Origin: Bursaphelenchus xylophilus
Lineage: Eukaryota; Nematoda; Chromadorea; Rhabditida; Aphelenchoididae
Direction: 5' to 3'
NCBI GenBank assembly: GCA_904066235.2
Contig: CAJFCV020000001.1
Location: 2,914,001-2,978,000, forward strand
Length of the DNA: 64,000 nucleotides
Positions 53,401-62,549 of the stretch are shown here, piece after piece (the first letter of the stretch is position 1; the number at the start of each line of letters is the position of its first letter). The position numbers and the translations under genes were made by a program. The notes under the pieces were generated by a model. The model did no database searches. It saw only the letters and a program-made list of their open reading frames with translations, and had not been told where the DNA came from.

Positions 53401-54920
53401 GTTTTGCCCGTTTCACACCCCACATAATGAACAAATTAGAATAATACAAAAAATGTAAGTGGGGGTTTGATCTACTACGTTGGGGGTTTGATCTAAAACG
53501 TAGGGGGCTTGACCTAAAACGTAGGGGGCTTTTTCTAAAACGGAGGGGGCTTCATCTAAAACGTAGGTGGCTTGATCTAAAACGTAGGGGGCTTGTGCTG
53601 GACCATACAACTTGGATTAATTCTTTGAAATAAATTTTGGGGTTGAGAATGGACGAGGGGGGTTGTACTGGGTCATGGGGGGCTAAACTGGACTGGGGGG
53701 CTGTACTACCTTAGCCCCAAATTTTGTTCCAAAATTGCTACGGGACATAATTTCTCGTTTAATTTTCCATATTTCATCTGTTGAACATTTTTGGATATCA
53801 TTCAGTATAAGGAAGATAATTGCTAAAAATTGGGTGCGTCTATCATTTCGTGGAGTAGTGCATAACTTAGAAAACGTTTTTCTCAATTTGTACCCAGTTT
53901 CATCAAAATCTGAGTGGCCTTCGTGTTGCAAATAGCGGCCATGTTCTGCTTTTTGAAAATACCTTTTTATTCCACGATAACTGTCAGAAAGCCAATTAGC
54001 CTCCAAGCCACTCTATAAAAAATATAAAATACATTAAATCAAGGTTTAAAGCAAAACTCAAAATTTTCATAAATTATGCTGTGCGGATATAGTCCCAATG
54101 CGAAGATCTGAGTGCCCTTCTACAATTATGCGACCACATTAAATATTTTAGAACGCTTACACACCGATAACATATAGAACCGAAACCAAAAAATTATTTT
54201 TTTTGCAAATTTGACCGTAATTTTTGGCTCAATAAGCATTTTTTTCATTTTGGGTCCATCGATGAAAATCAGTATGCCATTGGCATTCTGATTCCTTGCA
54301 TCATCCAAAAATACTAAATTCGTGGATATCCTGCATAAGGCTGTTCCAAACTTTTGACGCACCTATCTTTTTAAATTTTTTAAACTCCAACGAGCTTTCT
54401 GATGTTGATGGCTATGTATTCATTGAGGTTCTTAATACATGGAGCTTCTGATAAAAAAGAAATGAAATTCCCATCTCAAGCCGCAAAGAAGATCTAGCCT
54501 GTTCCAAACTTTTGACGCGCAGTATATGTCTAGGCCTGTAGCGCCATACCCCATAGAAGTACTTTCCTTGTAAAGAAGATCTGAGCATCGCGCTTTGAGC
54601 ACCCTCCTTATTAGCCGCTGTTGAAAATGGTTTCTTTTTTACAGGAGTTTCTGGACTACATCCGAACATTGCTTCCTCATTGGCTCCAACTCATCGGATT
54701 TTCCCAAAGCGTCGCGAATGTTCGCTTTTGTTTCGAGTTCTATCCGCCCGGCGTCCAGCCACAGTTCGCCATCCCGTTGGAGCGGTTGTTCGACGAGGAG
54801 TTGGGGAAACGGGGAGCCCGACGCATCAAGGCCCACAGCTATCAGACCGGGAATTCGGGGATAGAACTGCGAGTTGGAACTTATTCACACAGATTGTCGC
54901 GATTCTCAGATTTCGAATAA
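50497..54920 (+). CDS. Unrecognised nematode family, plus-strand paralog, 396 aa, 5 exons
   Basis: Exons 50497-50631, 50670-50940, 51475-51814, 52329-52497, 54645-54920, all in phase. Mirror-image partner of the minus-strand gene at 45895-49368. Shared blocks: VLRRTPALHVFRFLCVNG; FLHHFLSIHRLENI; LRLVFLPVAKQVEL; an exon 3 opening Y-P-H/F; WPQNPSVERL; IKRCFPNLKLIVIKQL; and the last-exon RRI...G..IELRVG segment. No signal peptide, membrane span or catalytic motif. Cys-rich patch in exon 3 (DECKACEDGTCH). The end of exon 3 is the least certain point: donor GTATTT at 51815 keeps phase with exon 4, while an earlier donor (51750) would also keep frame with a shorter exon 4. Introns 2, 3 and 4 are all made of mobile elements. 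Confidence 0.75.
51026..51432. mobile_element. Family A MITE in paralog intron 2, TAA duplication
   Basis: Left CTAGGGAAGTACCCCAAGTG, right inverted GTCGCACTTGAGTAGTTCAGA; TAA at 51023-51025 and 51433-51435. About 407 bases, nearly the whole intron (50941-51474). Confidence 0.7.
51829..52311. mobile_element. CAGGGTGTTTGAAG palindromic MITE in paralog intron 3
   Basis: Left CAGGGTGTTTGAAGAAATTT, right inverted AATTTCTTCAAACACCCTG, flanked by TATA-like bases. Arms share GCAGCTATCCAAGAAGTTTA and its inverse. A truncated copy is at 10268-10465. Confidence 0.7.
52556..53926. repeat. Family A-ended foldback in paralog intron 4
   Basis: Left arm 52556-53010 and right arm about 53140-53926 mirror each other (ATGATAGACGCACCCAATTT, TTCGACTCAACCTGCTTGTA and inverses). 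The right arm is split by the 53351-53718 insertion. The right terminus is lost against the Tc1-type fragment at 53927. Confidence 0.75.
53351..53718. mobile_element. G-rich minisatellite transposon, 368 bp, 7-bp TSD
   Basis: Ends GGGGCTTCGGTAGTTCAGCC and inverted GGCTGTACTACCTTAGCCCC; AAATTTT repeated at 53344-53350 and 53719-53725. The interior has about seven copies of a roughly 20-22 base unit, TTGATCTAAAACGTAGGGGG. The intact left arm of the host foldback (GAACAAAATTTTGTCTTG near 52768) is the inverse of the empty site. Confidence 0.82.
53927..54522. mobile_element. Right half of the Tc1-type foldback
   Basis: Matches 44525-45143: GCTGTGCGGATATAGTCCCA, GGCATTCTGATTCCTTGCAT, ending TTTTGACGCGCAG before TA. 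The left half is missing. Confidence 0.7.
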
Positions 54921-55017
54921 AAACAAATGCAGTGAAGGACCTGATCCAATGGCAAAAAACGTCTCATTTTGCATCCCGGAAGGGACCAAAATGTCTCCAA
55001 ACCCTTCCCTTCTCTAA

Positions 55018-55515
55018 CAAGGGAATGGTCCCAACGATCCGTGGGATCCGCAAAAGAAACCTAGATATTCTGAAAGAGCAGGCAAAATTTAGTAGGAATC
55101 CGTTTTTTCTCCTTGCCGAATAAGTCTGTGCGACGAGAAATATCGACGAAAAGATCCGACCAAAAAATCGAAGAGAGAAAAGACGAACCGAGAGGCCTTG
55201 GGGGGCGTTACCAAATAGTCTAGTGGAAAAAGTTCCACGCATAATTGTTTTGGCGGAGTGAGGCTTTGGAGGTTCGAGAGCGTATATCTCCGGCTTGAAC
55301 CTACGTGTTCATTACTGTATTTTACAGTTACATAAAAAAATTTTTTTTAGTTTACTCTCTTTCGATTTTTTGGTGGAATCTTTTCGTCGATATTTCTCGT
55401 CGCACAGACTTATTCGGCAAGGAGAAAAAACGGATTCCTACTAAATTTTACCTGCTCTTTCAGAATATCTAGGTTTCATTTGCGGATCCCACGGAACGTT
55501 GGGACCATTCCCTTG
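55018..55515. mobile_element. CAAGGGAATGG foldback, 498 bp, TAA duplication
   Basis: Ends CAAGGGAATGGTCCCAACG and inverse; TAA at 55015-55017 and 55516-55518. It interrupts a CAGTGGCGGACC/TTGCATCCCGGAAG MITE (left part 54933-55014, right part 55519-55560). Arms of about 150 bases surround a 200-base centre. Confidence 0.75.
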
Positions 55516-55559
55516 TAAGCTAAAAAACTCCGCTTTGAAAAGTGCGCCCTTTCCTTCTA

Positions 55560-56514
55560 GGCTAATTGGTTGCTGTGACAGCAAGATCAGTGAGGGTAGC
55601 TTGTAGCACTTTTATTAGGTGGATGCAAGATTATCCGGCGTTTTTATTGGCGCGTTTTTTGTTAGTTAAAATTCGCGTTTTGTTAACTTTTTTTGCATAA
55701 TAATAATCTTCTTGATTTAGTTAATAAAATGCGTGTCGAAAACCATACTCATATTCGCCATATTATGTTCCACCACTTCGAGAAAGGTTGGAAGTCAGCA
55801 CAGTCATATCGCAATCTCAACGAATTTTTCGGCGAAGGAAAAAAAATTTGCCAGGTGTTTCGCCAAAGGAATACCAAAAGACGTCCGCTGTAAGAAGGCT
55901 ATGTGGAGTGTGTGGTAGGACAGAAGCGGAATCATCCGCTGGGAAATCGTCTTTTTTTCAAGCTTATCCTATCGTCCTAAAAAGTGAGAAAAGTGTACCA
56001 GAAGCTTGCAAAATCAGCGCCAAGCCAAAATTCCAAGAATACCAGCTTTTTTCGGGGTTCGGATTTTGAGAATGCCCTGTATCTCAAAAGTTGTGTATTT
56101 GATTTTTTAAATACATATTTCCAGTGTTTATTGGATGAAGGTCCAAGTTTTTTAAGCGTATCTAAAAGTGCTACAAGCTACAGTAGCCCATTTTACACCC
56201 GAAATAGTTTGTTACCTCATGTGTAACATAGCTTAGATGTAATTTTTAGTTTTTGGTGACGATTACAAAAATGTTCTACATGGTCGAGAACATACACCTG
56301 AACTCGATTTGAGCTAAAATAGCGCTTCGTTTTCTCGATTAGGGCATATCTTTTTAAGAAAAAATGTTACAGTATGCCGTCATACTGTAACGGTATTTTT
56401 GGGAAAAAATAAAGAAAGCGAATGTTTTGTCTGTCATGACGATCAAGTTGACCAATTTTGGTTTAATTCTGAGACATCGACTCAACAATGTCCGCGCCAA
56501 TCTACGATTTGTAA
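55560..56514. other. Intergenic with a copy of the 28-30 kb element's flank
   Basis: 56086-56514 matches 29510-29930 (GTTGTGTATTTGATTTTTTA, AAAATGTTCTACATGGTCGA, GAGACATCGACTCAACAATG). ORFs at 55693-56069 have no recognised motif. Confidence 0.45.
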
Positions 56515-56723
56515 TACAGGGTGGTTCAGCCGAAGCTTCCATCCTTATTTCAAGTATTTCTCCGTCAATAATGCACCAATTTCTATAAAATTTATATCAA
56601 ATTGAAGCTGAGGGTCCCCATTTTCTGTCGACCAAATATGACAGGCCCAAGTTGACGGGGGCTCCCGTACTGACCCTTGACATTTTCATTCCAAATTTTG
56701 GAGCCCGAAATCGGTGAAACTTA

Positions 56724-57452
56724 CTAGGGAAGTGTACAAACGAACCCTCACCAAATGGCAAGTGTTATACACCATTGGAAAGCCCTTGAAAAATGGTGAA
56801 AGGTACCATTTTCATTTTTTGCAGAATGCCTCAGGGCAAAAAATTATAAACGGTTGATTTGTCCCTTAAGTAGTTACAATATCTGCTGTGGGGCAAAATA
56901 ACTCCTATTTCAAAACTCCAAATGGTAAATATTGCTACTAGGTTGACCTAAGAATCGTTATGAAGTTTGGCGCTTGCCAGTAAAACCATTTTACATATGA
57001 TATTTATTGGTTTTAAACACCCATAACGTGAAAAAACACTTTTCACTTTTTTTATTTTTGAAAAACGTGCAAGTTTGATGGTTTTAACCGTAATCGAGGA
57101 TTTCTAGAAAAATTAAAGCGTTTGTAAAAGTTTAACTCAAATATTATCCTAACTGTAAGAACGCAAAATGTTTTTGCCCAAGCTGGGAATCGAACCTGGC
57201 TTGGTTTGGCTTATCAGCCTGCTCAGCAACCACTGCACTATTGAAGCAACCCTCTTCGAGAATTTTTTTTTGCACAAGAGAAAGAACGATTTTTGTTGCA
57301 AAATGGACTAAAAATAATACAATTTACAGTATGTCGTCGCGGAAAGTCATTCTGCAAAAAATGAAAATAGTATCTTGCACCATTTTTCAAGGGCTTTCTA
57401 ATGGTGTAAATCACTTGCCATTTGGTGAGGGTTCGTTTGTACACTTCCCTAG
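56724..57452. mobile_element. CTAGGGAAGTGTACAAACGA element, 729 bp, TTA duplication, with tRNA-like unit
   Basis: Ends CTAGGGAAGTGTACAAACGA and inverse; TTA at 56721-56723 and 57453-57455. The other arm of the host foldback near 57918 (TTTTCTAAGTTTCACCG) gives the empty site. Arms about 110 bases. Carries a tRNA-like unit at 57172-57243. Confidence 0.82.
57172..57243 (-). ncRNA. tRNA-like cassette with a good B-box
   Basis: Minus strand: AATAGTGCAGTGGTTGCTGA (A-box-like), CAGGCTGATAAGCC (an arm able to pair as GGCT/AGCC around GATA), then CCAGGTTCGATTCCCAGC, where the B-box is exact and CTGG/CCAG-type pairing exists. Outer stem GCTTCAAT against TTGGGC is poor. This is the most tRNA-like of the set, but still doubtful as a working tRNA. 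Confidence 0.5.
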
Positions 57453-58206
57453 TTAGAAAATTTTTGGAATGATTTTCAATTGAGTTTCTCGGACTTGGAA
57501 AAATTTTGGATTTCCGGCAAAGACAAAGTCGCCAAATCCGATGAAATTTTTTTTAACGGTAAGGTTCACAGAAGTACCAAGCGCCTAAGAAGCGTATTTC
57601 ACTCCGACGTGGTACCAAATCGAACAAATGAAACGAAAGCTCTTTTCTCGGACAATCTAGGCCTTACAACTTGTTATTTATCTTCGGGGTGGATGTCGTC
57701 ATGCATGTAGACAGTCTCGCCCATTTGTTCGCATCTTTAAAAATTTCGATTAACGAAGCCTGTTACCCCAGAACACAAGAGCAATGCCTTGAAAATTAAT
57801 TACGAGTATTCTGTTCGCTGCCGTCAATTTTTTCAGCTTCTTCTAGATGTCTTATTTAGGCAAAGACTCGATTATTTTCCAAGTCCGAGAAACTCAATTG
57901 AAAATCATTCCAAAAATTTTCTAAGTTTCACCGATTTCGGGCTCCAAAATTTGGAATGAAAATGTCAAAGGTCAGTACGGGAAACCCCGTCAACTTGGGC
58001 CTGTCATATTTGGTCGACAAAAAATGGGGACCATCAGCGTCAATTTGATGCAAATTTTATAGAAATTGGTGCATTATTGGCGGAGAAATACTTGAAATAA
58101 GGATGGAAGCTTCGGCTGAACCACCCTGTAAAATGCGTTTTAAAAGAAATTAGTCATGTTGTGGTGTTTATTGAAGCAATGTCAAGTATTTTCGGCTTCT
58201 CCGCTT

Positions 58207-58532
58207 CTAATTCTCCTTGTAGTCTCCCCATTCGTCCGATTGTCGTCTTGGAGTGCTGGTGGTGGCTGGAAGTGGAACAGGTTCACGAATCAAATTGCCT
58301 TCCCCGTCGAACGTCAGGTTGCCATCACGATCCAACTTTGGGGGACCGATTCCTTTAGCCAAGTCGGTGGAAACATGAGTTTCCGCGGCGTCGGCCAGAC
58401 TGTATCCACAAAAGCATAGTTGTGCTGTAAGCGGCTTGTGAATGCACAGCTCACATAAGTGAAATCTCACACATTCAGGTGCTGGGCATTGGTAACGAAC
58501 CGTTCCATCGCTTTTAAAGCATTGAAGACATT
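58207..58532 (-). CDS. Cysteine-rich (zinc-binding?) protein, 3' exon only
   Basis: The exon begins after TTGTAG at 58532 and ends at the stop at 58207. It encodes ECLQCFKSDGTVRYQCPAPE, then CVRFHLCELCIHKP and LTAQLCFCGYSLAD: eight or nine cysteines in C-x2-C, C-x4-C, C-x2-C and C-x-C spacing, plus His, fitting a small double zinc ribbon or B-box-like finger. After that comes an acidic, Pro-rich tail with LDRDGNLTFDGEGNLIREP and TSTPRRQSDEWGDYKEN. No known family assigned. An upstream exon ending in phase 1 is needed; I could not find one up to 58900 that avoids a stop, so the N-terminus is missing. Confidence 0.6.
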
Positions 58533-58832
58533 CTACAAATCAATATTTCAAAAATGAAAAAAAAATTTCGTTTTTGTCATGGTGAATACTCCAGGCCCTA
58601 GCAATTTGCCACTCATACACTTCGATACCAGCGAACATATTATCTCTTACAAGGGAAGTCACTTTTTTCGCAGACGGACTTTGGAACGGGACCTTGTAGG
58701 TTTCAAACGTGAAGCGTCTGCGATCATAAAACTGATTTCCAAAAGTGTTTACAGGGCTTCTCGGCCGAGAAAATTGACCGCAAAGTTTAGCCGAAGTGAG
58801 CGAATAGCCTCCTCAAAAGGCTTGCTTCATCT

Positions 58833-58902
58833 GCAGTGGTGACCGAGTGGTCAGTGCGCTCGGTTTTTGCGCCAGAAGGGGCGGGTTCGATCCTCTGCGC
58901 AG
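58833..58902 (+). ncRNA. tRNA-like unit, isolated
   Basis: GCAGTGGTGACCGAGTGGTC with A-box, GCGGGTTCGATCCTCTGC with B-box; closely related to the units at 12484 and 12833. GCAG/CTGC can pair at the ends. No foldback arms were recognised around this copy. Confidence 0.5.
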
Positions 58903-59039
58903 TAAACATAAAATGTATACTCTATTTTTATTTTTTTACCACATTTACCACATTTACATTTTCATCCGTTTTCCACGATTTCTTTCCAGTCTTCCATGCA
59001 GCTGTCTACTATAATATAAAACCGCTCATATCTCTGTCC

Positions 59040-59186
59040 CAACCCCTCAGTTCATCCCAAAATACAATCCAAGGCGTTCAACAGTTCATGAATTTATTGA
59101 AAACTTTAAGTGAAAGATTTGGGAATACCCTTGGAGCGAGGCAGACAATAAATTATCTTACTCTAGACATGAGTCTTGGAGAACAG
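59040..59186 (+). other. Exon-like module of unknown function
   Basis: Open frame reading TIQGVQQFMNLLKTLSERFG, then NTLGARQTINYLTLDMSLGEQ, followed by a GTAAAA donor-like site at 59187. The helix-turn-helix-like rhythm (SERFGNTLGARQTINYLTL) recalls winged-helix regulators, but that is only an impression. A broken duplicate lies at 6755-6880. No start or partner exon found. Confidence 0.35.
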
Positions 59187-59404
59187 GTAAAAAACAAGTA
59201 AAAAATAAAATTTCAAAACTATTTGAACAATTTTGGAGGTACATTGACATAATATAGGCTCCGATGAATATTTAGGATATGAATTCGGGAGGAATAATTA
59301 AGAAAAACATTAAAAAATTCGACAAAAATCGCAATAATTAGACAAAAAATTAAAAATCCAGGATAAATTTTATTACAACTTGATTTTCAGGTCCAAGTCG
59401 TATT

Positions 59405-62400
59405 TTAGACAGTGGATTCGTTGTTTTTTACTTCTTCGGGTTCTATCGGTTGTGGGGCGACTTTGGCGACGATTAGGCTGGGATGTTTCTTCATGAAATC
59501 ATTGTCCGGTTCGTCGTATTCCAGGTCATGGGACTGGAAATCCAGGTCGTCAACGTCGTTGATAGTGGTGTTAAAGTCATCTGGGAGATCTGTAATTAAA
59601 ATCCATTATATTCGAGTCCACAAATCTTAATTTATCCAGAAATTATCATCAAAAATACAAAAAAGAAAAAAAATTTTTTTTTGATTTCGCAAGCTGCGCC
59701 CTGCTTTTCAAAAATAACTCCAATCCGCTTTACATTAAATATTATTCAACTATCAACAAGATCTCATCGTATTTTACCCCAAACTCTCCTCAATTCCGAC
59801 ATTTCCATCAAAAATTTCATCCGCAAGCTGCGCCCTGCCCAACCTTCAAAATCATTTCCTACGTCCAAACTAACGTCTCAAAAACTTTCTTACCATCATC
59901 GTCATTGTCCTCTTCCTCTTCTTTAAACCGGCCAGTCAATATTTTTTCGTCTTCTTCGACTGAGACTCCATTCCTTCGAAGTCTCGGTGGGATCCACGCA
60001 AATTGATTATTTAGAACGGACGTTGATGCTAATGAAGACAAAGGGCTGGTTAGCTGGCTTTTACTGGCTTCGGTTTTCTTCTGAATCTCCGCGAATTTTC
60101 TGAAAAAGCGAAAAAACTTTTTAAAATGACAAAAAAATCAAAGAAAATAAAGAAAAATTCAAAATACAAAAAATTTCGAAGAAAAAATCGGCCCAGAAAA
60201 ATCAATCATGCTTTTCAAGATACTAGCAATAATTGAACCCTCAAATTGACCAAAAAAATTTTGCATAAATTCAAAAATCTTTGCATTTTTTCCAAAAAAT
60301 CTCCAAAAAACCTAAAATTTCTCAAAATTCGAAACAAAAAATCGCTGAAAAATTCCATAAAGCCCCTTCAAATTAACTAATACCTCATGTTCAAAAACCG
60401 TGAGTCCAAAAAATTCCCATAAAAATCCCAATTTTTCACCACGAAATTAAAAAAAAAACCCCAAAAAACCTCCAAAAACCTCAAATTTCCCCAAAAAAAT
60501 GGCCAACTCACTTCGGGAGGTCCGTCAAATGACTGTGTACTTCTGGATTCTCATTCACAGCATACGTTCTAGGACTTTTGGGGCTTTTTTCGGCCACAAA
60601 ATCGTCTTCTTCCCTCAATTGGCGGTCCTTTTCCTCGGCGGCCGCTAGATAATTATCCCTCTGGCTTAGGTCCAATTCCTGTTTCTTTGGGTCCACTGTG
60701 CCGAGGACTGCTCTGGATTGTGTTCGAATTTCCAGGTCCTCATCCCGCGCGGCCATATCATGAAGCCTTCCGATGATCACAGAGTTCAGTTCCGGGTCCG
60801 CGGCCTCGATGCGCTCGCGGCCCAAGCTCTCAACGACGGTGCAAAAGTACTGGCGGACGTTGTGGATCTCTGAAATTGGGAGATATGACCTTCAATAAGA
60901 AAAGAAACACAAAAATTTTTTTAAAATTTCCTTCAAGACCCTGTGTAATACAGTGACGGACCTGATCCAGTGGCAAAAAACGTATCATTTTGCATCCGGG
61001 AAGTATCTTCCCCCTCCAAGAAAAATTGATACTTTTTAAGGGTCTTTGTTCAAAAAATTTTTTTAAAACTTTTTATTTTTTTTTGATTTTAAAAGTTGTA
61101 GCGTGGATGTAAAGGCTTGGTACGTATTTTACAAGTTTTCTTTTACAGTGACGGACCTGAACCAGTGGCAAAAAACGTATCCTTTTGCATCCGGGAAGCC
61201 TTAAAAATGTGGCAGAATGCTTCCCTCTCCAAGTGAAAAAACTTCGTTTTGAAGGGCGCCCTTTCCCTCACAAAAAGAGCGCTTTTGAAATCGGAGTTTT
61301 TTCACTTGGAGAGAGAAGCATTTTGCCACATTTTTGATACTTCCCGGATGCAAAATGGTGCGTTTTTTGCCACTGGATCAGGTCCGCCACCGTAAAAAAA
61401 AATTGTAAAATACGTACCAAGCCTTTACATCCACGCTACAACTTTTAAAATAAAAAAAAATTAAAAATTAAAAATTTTTTGAACAAAAACCCCCAAAAAG
61501 TACCAATTTTTCCTAAAAAATATCGCGAAAACAAAATGTTTTTAATCTATCAAGACTTTCGCAAGACAAAAGTAATCACACGATATCGTCAGCCGTATTT
61601 TACAACAAATGGAAATTCAAAAAAAAAATCATCAACTTCCCCAAATCCCCTAAAATCCATTCTTATTTCAAAAATCATCCCAATTCAAGCCAAAAACTGG
61701 TTATAATCTCCGCAAAAATGATTTAAAATTACTTAACACTGCAACTACAGCCCAAATAATTCGAACCCGTATTTTAAACCCATTTTCAATTTCTCAAATC
61801 ACCATTCCCCAAAAACCTCTATATCATCTAGTATAACATCCAAAAAACCATTGAATTGAAGCCAAAAACACTTTGGATCGCTACAAAAATCCATCCAATC
61901 TACTCATTATTATTTAGCCAAGCCTGAATATATCTTTTCCGTATTTTAAAACCCCTCAATTCCTCAAAAAATCATTTTTCCCGAAGCTCCCACTAAACCT
62001 AGTGTAATATCAAAAAATCTCCCAAACTACCGTAACCCTCTTCCCAATCTCCCTCAATAATTCTCCTAAACCAACTTACGATCCATGGAGAGTTCGAGCA
62101 GCGGCTGTTTGAAGGTTTGGCAAAACGTTTTCGGGGTCAACAATCGCTCTCTCGCCAGGATCTCCAGCATTTGTGCGAAGCTGAAAAATTCGTCCATAAA
62201 ATTACAGTAACCCAGCCAATCTGGCCAAAATCCTTTTTCTAGTGGTCTCAGCTCTTCTTTCACCTACCTCTGTCGTTTTCTCCAATTCAGCGACTTCCAG
62301 AACCCAGTGCGGACGTCTTTTAGGAAGGCGTCACTCAACGGCATCGCATTCGGCGCGTCGATTGGGAGGCCGCTGATCTTGCAGGCCGCGTGCTCGTGTC

Positions 62401-62549
62401 GAATGAGGAGGGCCAAGACCTCGGCCAGCATTCGAACCCCGCCTTTTCGGACCTCCGCGATTCGGTCGGTGGAAAAGGCGAGGGCGAATGGGATCAGGTA
62501 CAAGTTCACGTGGTACGGCTTGAAAAGATGGGCCATTTTGCAGAGTTGT
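59405..62549 (-). CDS. HEAT-repeat protein, C-terminal part (PP4R1-like), runs off the window at its 5' side
   Basis: Exons in transcript order: 62268-62549, 62080-62180, 60512-60869, 59894-60099, 59405-59589; phases agree, giving 376 residues to the stop. The first listed exon opens after TTTTTCCAG in mid-protein (Q-L-C-K-M), so earlier exons lie beyond 64000. HEAT-like helix pairs: LYLIPFALAFSTDRIAEVRK with GGVRMLAEVLALLI, FAQMLEILARERLL with TFCQTFKQPLLELSMD, and NVRQYFCTVVESLGRERIE. Then comes a polar, acidic tail (RLRRNGVSVEEDEKIL, then EEEEDNDDD). This matches the layout of protein phosphatase 4 regulatory subunit 1 (ppfr-1 in C. elegans), which scaffolds the PP4 catalytic subunit. Other HEAT scaffolds are possible. 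The intron at 60870-62079 holds a palindromic MITE. Confidence 0.7.
61015..61510. repeat. Inverted repeat with a MITE at its centre, in the HEAT gene intron
   Basis: Outer arms 61015-61143 and 61395-61510 mirror each other (GTTGTAGCGTGGATGTAAAG and inverse). At the centre is a CAGTGGCGGACC MITE, 61146-61392, TA at both ends. Confidence 0.7.

Larger units (their letters stand above)
56517..58128. mobile_element. CAGGGTGGTTCAGCCGAAGC foldback with a nested element, TA duplication
   Basis: Ends CAGGGTGGTTCAGCCGAAGC and inverse, TA at 56515-56516 and 58129-58130. Arms of about 200 bases (CCAAATATGACAGGCCCAAG and inverse). Removing it restores CGATTTGTAATAAAATGCG, matching CGATTTGTAGTAAAACGCG at 29918, so the empty site is known. 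The inner element at 56724-57452 sits in its left arm. Confidence 0.8.
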
